Below are positions 11,801-25,139 of a stretch of 64,000 bases of DNA, one piece after another. Each line of letters starts with the position of its first letter. The first letter of the stretch is position 1. The notes beneath the pieces are model-generated. The model worked only from the letters and a program-made list of their open reading frames with translations. It searched no databases and had not been told where the DNA came from. The stretch comes from Punctularia strigosozonata HHB-11173 SS5 (lineage: Eukaryota > Basidiomycota > Agaricomycetes > Corticiales > Punctulariaceae), in assembly GCF_000264995.1 (NCBI RefSeq), contig NW_006767433.1:1334876-1398875 (forward strand), given 5' to 3'. The translations under genes were made by a program, and so were the position numbers.

Positions 11801-13161
11801 CCAGTCACGGTCTCGAATGCACCCTCTCCTGAAAGATAAGGGTCGGCTCCGAACCTTCGATAGCCGACCGAGATGAGGATCAATGAAGTAGTAGTTTGAA
11901 TGCGCGAACTTACCCTTCCCAATTTCTACCGGCCGCAGGGGCACGCATCAAGTTCCTGTGCGAGACAAAATTCCATCAGCTTAACAAGTAACAACGTTGG
12001 GGGAAAAGCGACAGCATACATCATAGGCCCAAGTTGCACATGTATTCCTTTCCCCCGAAACTCGGCTCCCATGGCTTGACCGCGGAGGTTCATCAACGTA
12101 CGGTTAAACCTATAGAGGACCGCGTCAAGCTCTGTTAACGATTCACGAACATTCGCCTTACGTGGCAGCAACGTTGATTTCTCTAAGCTGTCGTTAACGC
12201 GTTATCGGCAATAGCACGGAAAGTGCTCACGCGCCAAACGCCGACACCTTGTCAGCATAACGTGCACCCACCGGCCCATCTACCAATAATTGTTAGCGCC
12301 TCATTCTCCCTCGGAGATTACACAACTGACCTTCCAGGCAAAGAGACGGGTAGCCGATCGAACTGACTTCGTACGTGTTTCCCACGCAAGGGCCTGAAAG
12401 AAGTGGTTATGAGCCGCAAGATCGAGGCAGGTGTATGCGCGAAATATTCAACCATTCTCCCAACCAACGCCTGATGGTTGATGTCAGATCTGAATCAAAT
12501 ATTGTAATGGTATACCTACCGGTCACGATGTTCACCTTGTCGCTGAGCGACAATTTTGCGACCGCCGCTTGCGCCTATCGACGTTTTTCGCTTTGCTCGC
12601 ATGTGGAATGTCCGTGGTTTGCTTACCTTGGTGTATGCAGCTTGCCATTCGGGGGACATGTTCACTGTCCACGCCGTCTCAATAACGGCCTCCGCTTGGA
12701 GTGGTACGGTGCATACCAGGTGTCGGGAACGCGGATCCGCTCGCGGTACTGGTCGCGCTACTCGAGGTCGTGGATGCAGACGTCGACGAGTGGCTCGAGG
12801 ACGTGATGGTGCTAGACGAAGCGCTCGATGAACTCGCGCCGGGCAGACCTGCGAATGAGATGATCAGAAAATAGCCGTCCTCGCCTGGATGCTACTGACA
12901 TTGGGAGTAGTATGAGTTCAGTTCCTTGCAAACGGCATCAGCATGGCGTAAGTCACGAGAACATAGCGCATACAGTGCACGTCCAACCGCTGATGCAGGT
13001 AGTAGCGCCGGTCCTGGCAGGAAACCACGTGAACGGCTTGGCTATATGCACAAAGTATAACCCTACCATCCTATACCACCGCATTGACCGTAGCCGGACT
13101 GTTGCGCCGTGCTCAATATTGCACCGAGGACCGATAGCAGGAGCGCTGCCAGGACGGCCAT
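8889..13161 (-). CDS. Secreted GH3 beta-glucosidase with N-terminal CBM1
   Basis: Releases glucose from cello-oligosaccharides or short beta-glucans outside the cell. The spliced N-terminus is MAVLAALLLSVLGAI, a signal peptide, followed at once by a fungal cellulose-binding module (QQSGYGQCGGIGW, TGATTCISGWTCT, ELNSYYSQCLPG) and a Ser/Thr linker. The GH3 part gives LSLSDKVNIVTG, GPCVGNTYEV, RGQAMGAEFRGKGIHVQLGP, GRNWEGFGADPYLSG, GVQACAKHYINNEQ, VMCSYS, SDWWATHS with the Asp nucleophile, then GRLPYTIGKSITDYPAQIL and the Fn3-like tail ending at 8889. The gene is cut by well over a dozen introns; several exons are under 30 nt. The layout matches Phanerochaete chrysosporium Cel3A, a CBM1-GH3 enzyme. 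Exon edges in the middle of the gene are approximate. Confidence 0.9.
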
Positions 13162-13640
13162 CTCGTCGGTAATCGGTCGAGGGGGTGCGAACGCGCTCTA
13201 ACACGATTGCTCTTGCTCTTTGTAGCATGAGGTATGAATATATGTGCTACTTTGGAGAAGTCAGCCGAGCAAGCCCGTCCCGAGGATATGCATGCGGGAC
13301 CTACTCGCGTTCGACGTTCGCTCTCGGAATAGATGCGGGGTTATACCGGCTTGACGTGAGCGGTCTTGGCGAGCGACAGGATACATCCGAGGATACAGGA
13401 CCGACGAAGCTCGTGTTCGCCGTAGATCAAAGCGACTGAATGATTGTTCACCGTCGAGGCCACCGACAAAGACGCGCAGGAAGTCGCGTTGACGACCTTG
13501 CTATCCGAAGAAACGCAAAGAGAGCGTTGGGCGACGAGCTCACAAAAGAATACGGGCGTATTTCTGCGTTATCCGCGTCTACTACGCTCCGGCGGATATA
13601 GAAACAGTACGCGCCCATAACAAACGAGAACGGCTCATAA
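13162..13640. promoter_or_regulatory. Upstream region of the GH3 gene
   Basis: About 480 bases upstream of the GH3 start up to the MITE. It holds no convincing gene. It is expected to carry the GH3 promoter, but I cannot name operator sites with confidence. Confidence 0.35.
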
Positions 13641-13879
13641 TACTGTACTTTTACGACCATAAGTTCAAGCGGACCCCTTGGGGACAGGGGACACGCTGTA
13701 AGTTCAGAGCCGTGGGAAGTTCATGAACTGATATCAATCAGATTGCTTTGTTCTCACAGTAAGTGTCAACAGCTCTCACGGTCAGTAAGGTTTGGCCGAA
13801 ATGGGAGGGGACAGGGGACAAAACCCTGATTTAGGTAGGGGGGGAACGGGGACGAACTTATGGTCGTAAAAGTACAGTA
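13641..13879. mobile_element. MITE with perfect 26-bp terminal inverted repeats
   Basis: The 26 bases at 13641-13666 are the exact reverse complement of 13854-13879; the inner edges read CATAAGTTC and GAACTTATG. The whole unit is 239 bp and has no coding capacity. The outermost bases are TA on both sides, so a TA target-site duplication around a 235-bp core is likely, as in Tc1/mariner-derived miniature elements. Inside, a GGGGACAGGGGAC motif occurs twice in the same direction (about 13680 and 13807). The ends being identical suggests recent activity or a young insertion. It lies about 480 bp upstream of the GH3 start codon. No transposase and no second copy are present in the window. Confidence 0.8.
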
Positions 13880-14707
13880 ATCCGCGCGATGAGATGTGTA
13901 GCTCCGGCGGCATATCGCGGTTAGCGGTTGCGGGGCAAACCGAATCAGACCCTCAATAGCCTGGATCAGCTTCGGGAGAAACCACGGTTATAGAGACATT
14001 GCTAGTGTCCTTTTCGACCAGCCCTTCTGCGACCGGAAGTCGCGAGAGGAAACAAGGGAATAAAGGCACGTGGTGCCAGACCCTTTTCAGGCAAGCTCAC
14101 CTGCGGCTGCTCGTGCGAAAGTCTGCCTCAGGCAATCGAGCTTTTGAAGCCCGGGGAAACCGGTAGACTCGTTAGACCCCGCGCCCGCTCAGCGAGACTG
14201 GCCGGGAAACACGAAAGAGCTTGCGCGGCGCCGGGTCGCCCGAAACAGGTGAGCGAGATAAAATAAGGAGAGGCCAGATTTACTTCCGCACGGGTATGTG
14301 ATGCCGCCATACTGCGTTTGGTAAGCGCGTCAGGGGAAAGTGGCCCTTGGATGTGCGCTTGGCTTGGACGCCCCTCCTCCATGTTGCCATATCGGCGCGG
14401 CTGGGTGATGGCGGCGCCTCCGCCCTCCCCCGCAACCGTTTTGTGGAACCGATCGAGGAACAAAATGCAAAGCCTCGAGGGTACCGTGCCGGCGGTCAGG
14501 GCCTTCACGTGCGGCTGATCTCGAACGTCGCCCCTTTCTCGCCCGTTCCGTGATCGTACAAAGCGCCGGGCGCCTGCAGAACGGGACGAGGCTGATGTTC
14601 CCCGCACGTCAGACGGGCGCGCCCAGCAGTTTCCCGCGACCCAGGAGCAGCAACGTCCCGCACAGCCTGAACCCGCCCGAGTCGAAGAGCCGTCTTTCCT
14701 GCCTGCG
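13880..14707. other. Region between the MITE and the Ies1 gene
   Basis: About 830 bases. Open frames occur on both strands because the base composition is GC-rich, but none shows a family signature. The last 200 bases are an open, Gln/Pro-rich frame that runs into the Ies1 gene and may be its true N-terminus (see that entry). No RNA gene seen. Confidence 0.4.
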
Positions 14708-16735
14708 ATGCCTGCGACCCCGTCCGGCCTGCCGCTCGACGCCGCCTCCCCGGCTCTGACACCCGTCCCCTCAGAGAGCAGGTCCGTCTCGCCATTCGTC
14801 GTCTGCCGTCGCGTCGCGTACAGCTCACCTCCGTCTCAAGCACCTCCACCTATGTCCACCGCAAGACGCTGCCCATCAAGCGCGCCGACGCCGAAATGCT
14901 GTCCAGGGAGGACGTCCAGTTCGACCTCCTCCACCACATCTTCTCGGATCCCACGAAGGCGTTCGACGACCAGTCCCCAGCGTTCGGCTCGGGCGTGAAA
15001 GCTTCGGGCAAAGTCACCTTCGGCGAACTCTATACCAACATCCTCTCTCACTCCTTCAAACTCTCCAAGGTCATCAAGGACAAGATGGCGGAGACCCCCG
15101 CGTTCGCGACCGAGTTTGCCAAGTTTGCATTCCTCACTAACGTGGGCCGGATAAACACCACGATGGCGTGTGCGAATCCTCCGTTTCTTTTTACCCTTAC
15201 CGAGCCCGGGATGTGACCCAATTCTCATGCGTGTTCCCTCTCTCCTCCCTCTTCTCATCCAGTTTTCCCAGAGATGAAGACGGCGCTAAGGTCTTATCAC
15301 CCCGTCCCATCGCTCCAGAAGACGGACGGGAACGTCCAAGACGCCCCTCGCATCAAGAACTGCCTGAAAGGCGCCGTGCTCCCGAACGAAGTCAAAGTCT
15401 TCCCACCGTCATCGCCAGCCGAAGTGCTCGATAAACTCGTACGTCCCCCGCCTGTCCGTCGTCCATGTCCCAGCCTTCACACAAAAGTCGATCTCGTTGT
15501 GCGTACGCGTGTTGTGGGGCACCAAAGAAAGCAGGACAGAGGCCGCCGACGAGCGTGGTCAACCTCATCTTCGTCCTCGTCGGTCACGCAGCGGTGAGCC
15601 ACGCGATCGATCAGCTCATCAGTGGCTCACTGGCCGGATGTTGTCGCGCCAGTCCCTCGGCCAACAGCACTTTGAGCCAGGCGTCGACGTCGTCGATCTC
15701 TTTCTGCCCATCAACATCCCCTCCTGTTCGTGCCAATCCACAATCGTCCGACCTGATCACCACATCCTGACGGCAAACCGTCGACGCAGCTGCCCGAGCG
15801 AGAGCCTTCCTGTGGCTCGTATACCGATACCTCGAAGGCCCAGACGCCATGAACCCGTTCGACGACGACTACTCGCGATCCAATCCCGGCAAAGCACCCC
15901 AAATGCCACGCATCCCCGCCGAAGAGGCCGCCAAAGAGAACGTCGATCCACCGGAGGAGATCGAATGGGGTCGACAAATGGGCGCCCGCCGGAGCAAGTT
16001 CCTCAAAAAGCTCGTCGAGTCCGAGAAGAAGGGCCGGCGGCCCCCGACCCCTCCGCCGCCGCCAGAGACGCCGGCAGGTTAGTATACCGTCGCTGTTTGC
16101 GCTTTTTCCCCTTTCTTTCTTTCTCTCTCTCTCTTGCGCAAGTTTGTAGGTTCGGTTCGAGCGACGCCCGCAGTTTATTGATTATATTCCCGTGGTGGTG
16201 GCGCGCGCGCTTACAGCTTATGTCCCTCCTCCCCCGAAGCCGAGGCACCGTCGTCCGCCCGCCCATGCACCTGTAATGTCGAGCCGAAGCGTATCCTACC
16301 AGCCATACCCATGGCCGCCGCCGATGACACCAGGTTCGCGCCGCGTACTCGTGCTTGTGTAAGGTTACGTGCTGACATGTTCTTGCAGGCTCTTCCCAAG
16401 CCAGCTTCATACCTCCAGGACAGGAGCGTACTATGCTCCAACGTACGTAGCACTTCAGGTCAGAGCACTCTCCGGAGACTTACGTTGCGGCATCAGAGGC
16501 TTGGTATAGCGTCATATCCACCGATCCGTTGATAGACTCCGACGAGGAGGAGTATCCAGACGAGCACCATAGACTTGACTACCGTACGCTATCTCAGACT
16601 CTGCTCAGCTGGCGCGTGGCTCATGCGTGCGGTATCTTTCTAGAACGAAGGTTGCACATCTTGTCTCGCTTACGAGGGAAAGCACCCACTCCCGAACCTG
16701 AAATGGGAGCTATCGCTACCACATCCGGGAGGTGA
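14708..16735 (+). CDS. IES1: INO80 chromatin remodelling complex subunit Ies1-like
   Basis: A fungus-specific subunit of the INO80 nucleosome remodeller in the nucleus. The spliced frame gives STSTYVHRKTLPIKRADAEM, EDVQFDLLHHIFSDPTKAF, FAFLTNVGRINTTMAFFPEM, YHPVPSLQKTDGN, APRIKNCLKGA, RPPTSVVNLIFVLVGHAA, ARAFLWLVYRYLEGP, NPFDDDYSRSNPGKAP, a proline-rich stretch, and AWYSVISTDPLIDSDEEEYP, ending RLRGKAPTPEPE with stop at 16735. About nine introns. A 59-base intron (about 14783-14841) joins the N-terminal frame MPATPSGLPL to STSTYVHRK. The start at 14708 is the first ATG of that frame, but the same frame is open upstream, and an exon with an ATG at about 14465 could supply the real start. Confidence 0.85.
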
Positions 16736-17475
16736 CTGCGCCATAGAGATCGACGCAGGTCCCTTTTCTTCTTCTCTCTTTAGAGTGTATCTTTTCTTGG
16801 GATGATCTGGGTAATCGTGTCTGTATCTGCTGCTGTCCACGGTGATATACGGGGCTTTCCACTCTCCAATGTCCGATGTGATAAGAAGGGTCGCGAATCA
16901 GTCACGAAGTTCGCAGGAACAAATGAAGACGACAAGAAGCTGGTTATTTGCTACACGTAGAAAAGGGCAAGAAAAAGACTCCAAGAAGAGTTCCTAGTCT
17001 GCTACTATCCGCACAGCGGTGGCGAAAAAAATGGTGGTGGCGATGGTGGTTTGGCGAAGGACAGTGGGCGCGTCGGGGGCTGGCGATTATGCGGGTGCCC
17101 AGCGGCGCAGCCGGAGGGTGACGACGATTAGGCGGGTGTGGCTGGGGAAGGCCGAAAGGCGAGTAGGGGGTGCGAAATGAGAAGAAAACTCTAGATATGT
17201 GTTTGACACAACGGCCCGTCTCCAGTCGGGGGTTCCCAACCTCTGCCATATCGTACACCTTTCTTTTTTCACCTCCTTCATCGTACACGACACCTCCGCA
17301 GAGAAAGAAGAGAAGAGAGTAGAAATATGGCGTTGTAAGGGTTTTTTTTTGCGATGTTTGTGTGTGCTGTTTCTTTATGAGTGTGTATGTTGTATATGTG
17401 CGGAGTTCCGCGAGGGATCCATTGCCGACCAGACCAGAGTACGAGAGATTAATACAAGAGCCGAGGAGGACGAGA
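16736..17475. other. Convergent 3' intergenic region
   Basis: About 740 bases between the stop codons of Ies1 (plus) and the Ser/Pro-rich gene (minus). It contains a T run near 17340, GGT-rich simple sequence near 17030 and T/C-rich stretches, as expected of 3' ends. The minus-strand open frame across 16944-17513 has no family features and overlaps the neighbour's end, so I leave it out. Confidence 0.5.
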
Positions 17476-18834
17476 TTAGAACGCTCCAGGTAACGCGAGG
17501 ACGGGATGCGCAAACCCGCAGCGTTCGCGCTTCGCGAGTTCTGCCGGAGCGCTGTGGCGCTTGAGGTGTTTCCGAGAGTCGTCGCGGTCGTCGTCGTGGC
17601 CCGTCAAACCGTTCTGGGAGCTCGCAGGGCCAGCGGTACGGCGACGCAGAGCCGAAAGCATGTCACGGGCGGTACGTGCCCGGGAGTTGAGAACCGAGAG
17701 GTTAGTCTCCGTCAGATCAATCTGAGCCCGGGATGTCAATGACGAGTTTGACCATCTGTGCAATTGATGGAGCTTACCGGCGATGTCGTTGACGAACGAG
17801 GAACCACGGTCGTCGTGATGCGCAGGTTGGGTGACTTCGGTGCGCCGGGCGACTTGGGCATGGGCGCCGAGATGGCGACAGGGTCCGTGGGTTTCGTGGG
17901 GCCAGAACGAACAGGCATGCGCAGCCTGCCTACGCCGATGGGCAACGGTTGACGCTGTCTAGGCTCCTGCGCAGGAGCGGTGACCACGATCGGAGGAGGG
18001 CTTGGCTTGCGCTGCGGCGCGCTCGCACCGCTTTGCAAGAACGCAGGCAGGCGGCGGTTCGCCACGTCGTGCGCAGTTGTCGGCGCCGTAACGACGTGGC
18101 CGTGTGCACCAAGGCGTGCGGTGATTTCCTCGAGGGAGGGGATGGACCGCTGACGTCTGCTTCTAGGACTCGCGGGGTCCCTCGCGCGCGGCTTATCGCG
18201 CGGCATCTTTACGCCTTCTGGGAGGCGGAAATCGACTTGCTCGACCCATGGCTGGCGGACAAGGCCCGGGGCGTTGTTGTTCGCGATCGATTCGAAGAGG
18301 GACAACGGAGAGACGAGTCCAGGAGACGGGAGAGTGTAGTGGAAGATGGCGGGAGACTCGGGAGGAGTCTTGGGCAACTCAGCAGCAGAAGGCGAAGGGG
18401 GTGCCTTGACCTTGGAGAGGAACAGTGCACGACGCTCCACTAGAGCGATATGAGTCAGAGAGCGAGAGGTATAAACAGTATTACACACGCTGCTTGCTCT
18501 TATGAGCCTTAAGGGCGATCTCCTTGCGAAGATCAGTAGCCTTCTTCGCGCCAACCGACGCATTCCGTTCCCGTGATGCCGCCAGGAGGGCGTCAAAACG
18601 CTCTCGCGCGAGACCCTTGCCAGCCGGTGCATCATCCGGGCGGAGTGGGGACAGCTTTCCACCGCGACTGCCAGCCGACGGGGGCGGCGACAGCAGACTC
18701 GGCCTGTATCCATCGTCGTCCGCGAACTTGGGGCTCAGGCATCCGAAGGGGGACTCGGGTTCTTCAGCAACCTCTACGTCGGGGGCGGGCGATATGCAAA
18801 TCTCCGGGACGGGGGATTGGGGGTAGTCCAACAT
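17476..18834 (-). CDS. Ser/Pro-rich protein of unknown function
   Basis: I do not recognise a named family. The start is MLDYPQSPVPEICISPAPDV at 18834. The protein is about 420 residues, mostly predicted disorder, with many SP dipeptides that could be kinase sites. Two short helical stretches stand out: LARERFDALLAASRERNAS with an alanine/lysine-rich follow-up, and IPSLEEITARLGAHGHVV. Two introns fit, one at about 18440-18490 and one at about 17705-17765. The end, RHSAPAELAKRERCGFAHPV, has the look of a conserved C-terminal motif. Upstream on the minus strand is a C/T-rich leader (about 18910-19020), common before fungal start sites. Role unknown. Confidence 0.6.
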
Positions 18835-21382
<2,548 letters not shown>

Positions 21383-21506
21383 GAACAGTGCGCCTAGTTC
21401 TGCTATACAGAAGGCAAAATATCGGAGGCGCCTCCGACGTGTTTGAACGGCATCTGCACGTCATGCTGGTGCTGGTTCAGATGTATACATATAATTCAGT
21501 TGTCGA

Positions 21507-22489
21507 CTAGACAATGGAGCTGAATCGCTTCCGCATCGCCTCAATATCTTCAATCTTGCCAGCCTCGTTGTACTTCTTGTAATTTTCGACCACATCTCCG
21601 GCAAAGATGTGCAGGTTCCCCGTCTTGAGCCCGTCTACCATCTTGGCCGTGAATTCGTCGAGAGGCATCCAGATCCTCGACAATCGGTCCGTGGTGCCTT
21701 CATCTGTTTGACATCACGAAATCAGCAATCCCGCACAAAGGGACATCGGCAGCCGAAAACGCACGGTCATGCAGCTCGCTCTCAACCAACGGCGGGATGA
21801 TTTCAGTGATGTGAACATTCGTGCCGTAGAGCTGCGAGTTGAGAGATAACATGAAGCTGTGGAGGGCCGCCTTCGTGGCGCAATAGTTAGGGATACCCGG
21901 TAGGGGGCGCAACGCGAGGCCCGAGGTAACTGGGATGATGAACGACGGGCGACCGCTTGCGCTGAGCTTGAGGAAATGCGGTAAGAAGTAGGTGATAAGT
22001 GTGACCGGAGCGGTGTAGTTCGTGTTCAGCTCGCTCGCAAAGTCTGGACGAAGGCTATAAGCATGGGACGGCGGAGGACGCGGATTGCTTTTCGAGGACT
22101 CACGAGCGAAGTTGACGGACTCCGGGTTTGTGAAGTCGAACGCTCGCTGGATGCCGGCGTTCAAAATAACAGCGTCGATCTAATCCGCGCATTCGTGAGC
22201 TTCTGATGCCGGAAAAGTCATCGGTGCTTACGTCTGGAAACTTGGCAATCGCGCTGTCCACGAACGCCTTCAGGTCCTGGGTGTTCGCGTCGATGTCGAC
22301 GCGGAGGTGCTCGAGCTTCTTTCCCTGGTGCTGTTGGGCGATCTCGCGAAGACGTTCTTCCCGCCTGCCGGTGATTATTACCGTGGGCGATTGAGGCAGG
22401 TCGAGGAGGGCGAGGGCAAGGGCGCGTCCGATGCCCGACGTGGCGCCGACAACGAAGATGCACTTGGCGTCTTGGATGTTCGGTGCCAT
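21507..22489 (-). CDS. Short-chain dehydrogenase/reductase
   Basis: A Rossmann-fold NAD(P)-dependent oxidoreductase; substrate unknown. Start MAPNIQDAKCIFVVGATSGI at 22489 includes the cofactor loop (GATSGIG). ITGRREERLREI follows, then VILNAGIQ as the NAG motif, the catalytic serine stretch IIPVTSGLALRPL, and the YxxxK motif in NYCATKAALHSFM. Three introns fit; the last exon encodes DRLSRIWMPLDEF and ends at 21507. The overall form, with NAG and YCATK, resembles the DltE-like group of fungal SDRs. It shares a 357-base divergent promoter with the TPR gene. Catalytic residues all look intact. Confidence 0.9.
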
Positions 22490-22846
22490 GGGTGCGTAAC
22501 GGATTGGATGGGTGGAACAAATCGCATGGCTGGTATTTATGGTCCGTAGCGTGGCACCGACTCAGAGGCTTCTCGGCGAGGATCGGTCAGAGAATCACGT
22601 AGTAAGTACCAAGGATCTCATCGGCTATGACGAAATGGATAGGGTGAAATTGGTGCTGAATACTCGATAGACATCTAGCTTGCATGAACGCGCACAGCGG
22701 TCCACCCGTTGGTAGATGGATCGTGGGTCTGTGTGGATTGTTTGCGGGTCTCTCGCATGCACGCAGGTGGGTCAGAGCAGCTGTTTGCAGAAGGTGAATG
22801 CTTCGGCTCTTGCGCCTTCGGCATCTTCCGTCTCCCGTTACTTACC
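22490..22846. promoter_or_regulatory. Divergent promoter region, SDR and TPR genes
   Basis: 357 bases between the start codons of the SDR gene (minus) and the TTC1-like gene (plus). No other gene fits. I see no clear core promoter motif. Confidence 0.5.
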
Positions 22847-24007
22847 ATGGCCAGTCCAGCTTGCGCAGTCCCGCCTGTAGCATCCACTAGCACTAGCGAT
22901 CCAACCGCCGAGCTGACAGAGCAGGTGGCCAGTCTATCAGTCGAAGATGAAGAAGCTAGGATCAGGGTCAGTGCTCAATTTGGTGTGCGCCCAATGACTT
23001 CGTGGCTGATCGGTGTTCTGCATACGGCATGTAGGCATGCCTTAAGGACGCGGAAGGGCTGAAGCAGCAGGGAAACGATTACTTTAAGGCAGGGAAATGG
23101 AACGAAGCTCTGGCAGCGTATCAGTCGGCGCTGGGGCGGCTGCCGAAGCGGCCGGTGAAGGAGGAAGAGCGAGGGAAGGGCAAGGGAAGGGAGGTCGACG
23201 ATGAACCCAAGCTGGATCAGGAGCCGCAAGAGGATGCCAATGCGGAGGGTGGCACAGACGTAAAGCAGGACCAGGAGGAGGAACCGGAACCGGAACCTAC
23301 TGAGCTGGAGAAGGAGTGTGCTAAAGCGAGAGCGGTCATGAATGCAAACGTTGGGGCGTGCCATGTCAAACTTGTGAGTTGGGTTGCCGCGATCCTTTCG
23401 TTCCGGTCTTGATGGCCTATAATCACATTGCAGAACGAGTACAAGGAAGCCGTAGCCGCATGTACAGAGGGTACGTTTCAGCACTGCTTTCCTCAATGTT
23501 TACATCCTCTCAATTCACTTTCGTGCAGCGATCGCGGATGACCCACTGTACATCAAAGCAATACAGCGTCGTGCCGCTTCCAACGAGCAAATCGGAAACT
23601 GGTCGGCCCTCGCCGCTGCACAAGAAGGTGACACCAGCTTACGCCCTCTCCGCCCTCATCGCGTCGCTGATCAGTCTTCAGACTATGACCGGTTACTGGC
23701 CCTCCTTCCGGCGTCTTCTGCGCAAGCAAGAGAGGTGCAGTACAAGCTGCGGACGCTGAAACCCCGTGTCGAGGCCGCGCAAAAGAGGGAGATGGCCGAG
23801 ATGTGGGACAAGCTGAAGGGCGTCGGGAACAGCATCCTAGGTGCGCCTCCGTCTGCTTTCTCTTCCTCATGACTTGATTGTTTGTGCACGTTGATTGCCC
23901 GATGGCTGACGTTGATTGACTGCGCAGGCAATTTCGGGCTGTCGACGGACAACTTCAAATTTGAGCCGAACGGGCAGGGCGGGTATTCGATGAATTTCGT
24001 GCGATGA
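22847..24007 (+). CDS. TPR protein, TTC1-like
   Basis: A small tetratricopeptide co-chaperone-type protein. The start MASPACAVPPVASTSTSDPT at 22847 is followed by the first TPR helix pair, AEGLKQQGNDYFKAGKWNEA and LAAYQSALG. A long acidic Glu/Asp/Lys insert follows, and then ARAVMNANVGACHVKL, NEYKEAVAACTEAIADDPLY and IKAIQRRAASNEQIG, which complete three repeats. The C-terminal exon reads GNFGLSTDNFKFEPNGQGGY, MNFVR and stops at 24007; this ending is characteristic of TTC1 homologues. About five short introns. TTC1 relatives bind Hsp70/Hsp90 and small GTPases, but nothing in the sequence fixes the partner here. The acidic insert inside the repeat is longer than I would expect. Confidence 0.85.
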
Positions 24008-24321
24008 TGCTCGATTCCGATCGGAGATCCCGTGTGCAGTGTCCGGACGTCAGATGTATTATAGGCGCGCTTCCATCAGCGCGCGGTGAATATGTAGAGT
24101 ATGGCAGATCCCATGCATAGAAACGCATCTAGTCGGTCGTATTATCCCAGAACCTGACGTAACTCAATTAGTAGATATCCATGCCATTCACTACATGCGG
24201 CATCAATGCGCGACGCAATGTACTGTATGTGAGACAAACCTGTCTATCAATCGATGTAAGTCGTGTCGTCCCAGAAGAGCTGGAAAGCGCTCAGGGGCCA
24301 GATCTGCGTTCAGCATCCGCA
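24008..24321. other. Convergent 3' intergenic region
   Basis: 314 bases between the stops of the TTC1-like gene and IMP1. No gene, RNA or repeat seen. Confidence 0.5.
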
Positions 24322-25000
24322 TCAGCCCATCACGTCAATCCACCTGAATGTGCAGGAAATGCCCACTTTTGCGACTACAGTCCCCCTTAGGAGCGCCATG
24401 GTCAGAGGCCCGTAGTCCCGCGAGTCGCGACTCCATGACGCATTATCGCCGATGACCCAGAGATGCCCGCGTGGTACGACGACGTGTTCCGTGCTGGGAG
24501 CCTTCAGTCCCGTCGGGTCGACGCACACTATGTCGCCGGGGAGGCCGAGCACGCGCTTGCACACGATGCGCGTCGGGTCGAGCGGGGAGGTGAAGGTGAC
24601 GAGCGTGCCGCGCTTGATGCACGCGGGGTTCAGCCGGTATGAGAGGCAGTTCTCGAGCACGAGCTCGCCTTCGTTGGCGAGCGTGGGCAGCATCGAGGGG
24701 CCCGTTGACTGTTGTGTTTCGTCAGACGAGAGTGAAGGCAACACGAAGATAATATGGACTCACGAGCTTAGGGCCACCGACATATTCGCAGAAGAGGTGT
24801 ACCGCGCAGACGGCGTTGAAGGTGTGTGCGGCATAGTACGCGCCTATCTTAGCACTGCCGGTGGGATCGTTCCGTATGGCGGTCACGACGTCGCACGCGG
24901 CGGTGCGGACGGTGCCCGGAAACCTGCATATCCTTGCCGGAGCATCACGGATGGTGGTGGCGGCATTGGCGAGGCAGAGGCGGAAGTAGCGTCCGAGCAT
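24322..25000 (-). CDS. IMP1: Mitochondrial inner membrane protease subunit 1
   Basis: A signal peptidase I-type serine protease that trims sorting signals on the outer face of the mitochondrial inner membrane. Two exons (25000-24764 and 24708-24322) give 207 residues. The N-terminus MLGRYFRLCLANAATT leads to a hydrophobic region, then GGPKLSTGPSMLPTLANEGE with the nucleophile Ser in GPSMLPT, VCKRVLGLPGDIV with the general-base Lys, and GHLWVIGDNASWSRDSRDYG, the conserved box E. The GDN-S-DSR pattern fits Imp1 better than Imp2. The last residues, after TVVAKV, are not family-like, so a small extra intron near the end is possible. The gene is divergent from ELP4 with 139 bases between the starts. 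Confidence 0.9.
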
Positions 25001-25139
25001 CGACTCGGGTTCCGCGCATTGGCTCTGGGTTGGCAAAAGGATGAACTTGGAAGTGACACGGGCGCCTATTCTCGCGTCACGTGTCCCACGTCGCCGCGAA
25101 GATAGACGCCCGTGGTAAGATCTTCCTCTTTCTGCAGCC
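25001..25139. promoter_or_regulatory. Compact divergent promoter, IMP1 and ELP4
   Basis: Only 139 bases separate the start codons of IMP1 (minus) and ELP4 (plus), so both promoters and both 5' leaders must fit here or overlap the genes. Confidence 0.6.

Noticed and set aside
13800-13860. G-rich run taken as a possible quadruplex regulator
   Set aside because: The G tracts fall inside the MITE and are explained by its internal repeat; nothing else supports a regulatory role.
15497-16276. 259-codon plus-strand frame in the Ies1 region
   Set aside because: It runs through introns in the wrong frame; the Ies1 exons in other frames carry the family sequence.
16944-17513. 189-codon minus-strand frame after Ies1
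   Set aside because: Low-complexity content, overlaps the 3' end of the Ser/Pro-rich gene, no recognisable features.
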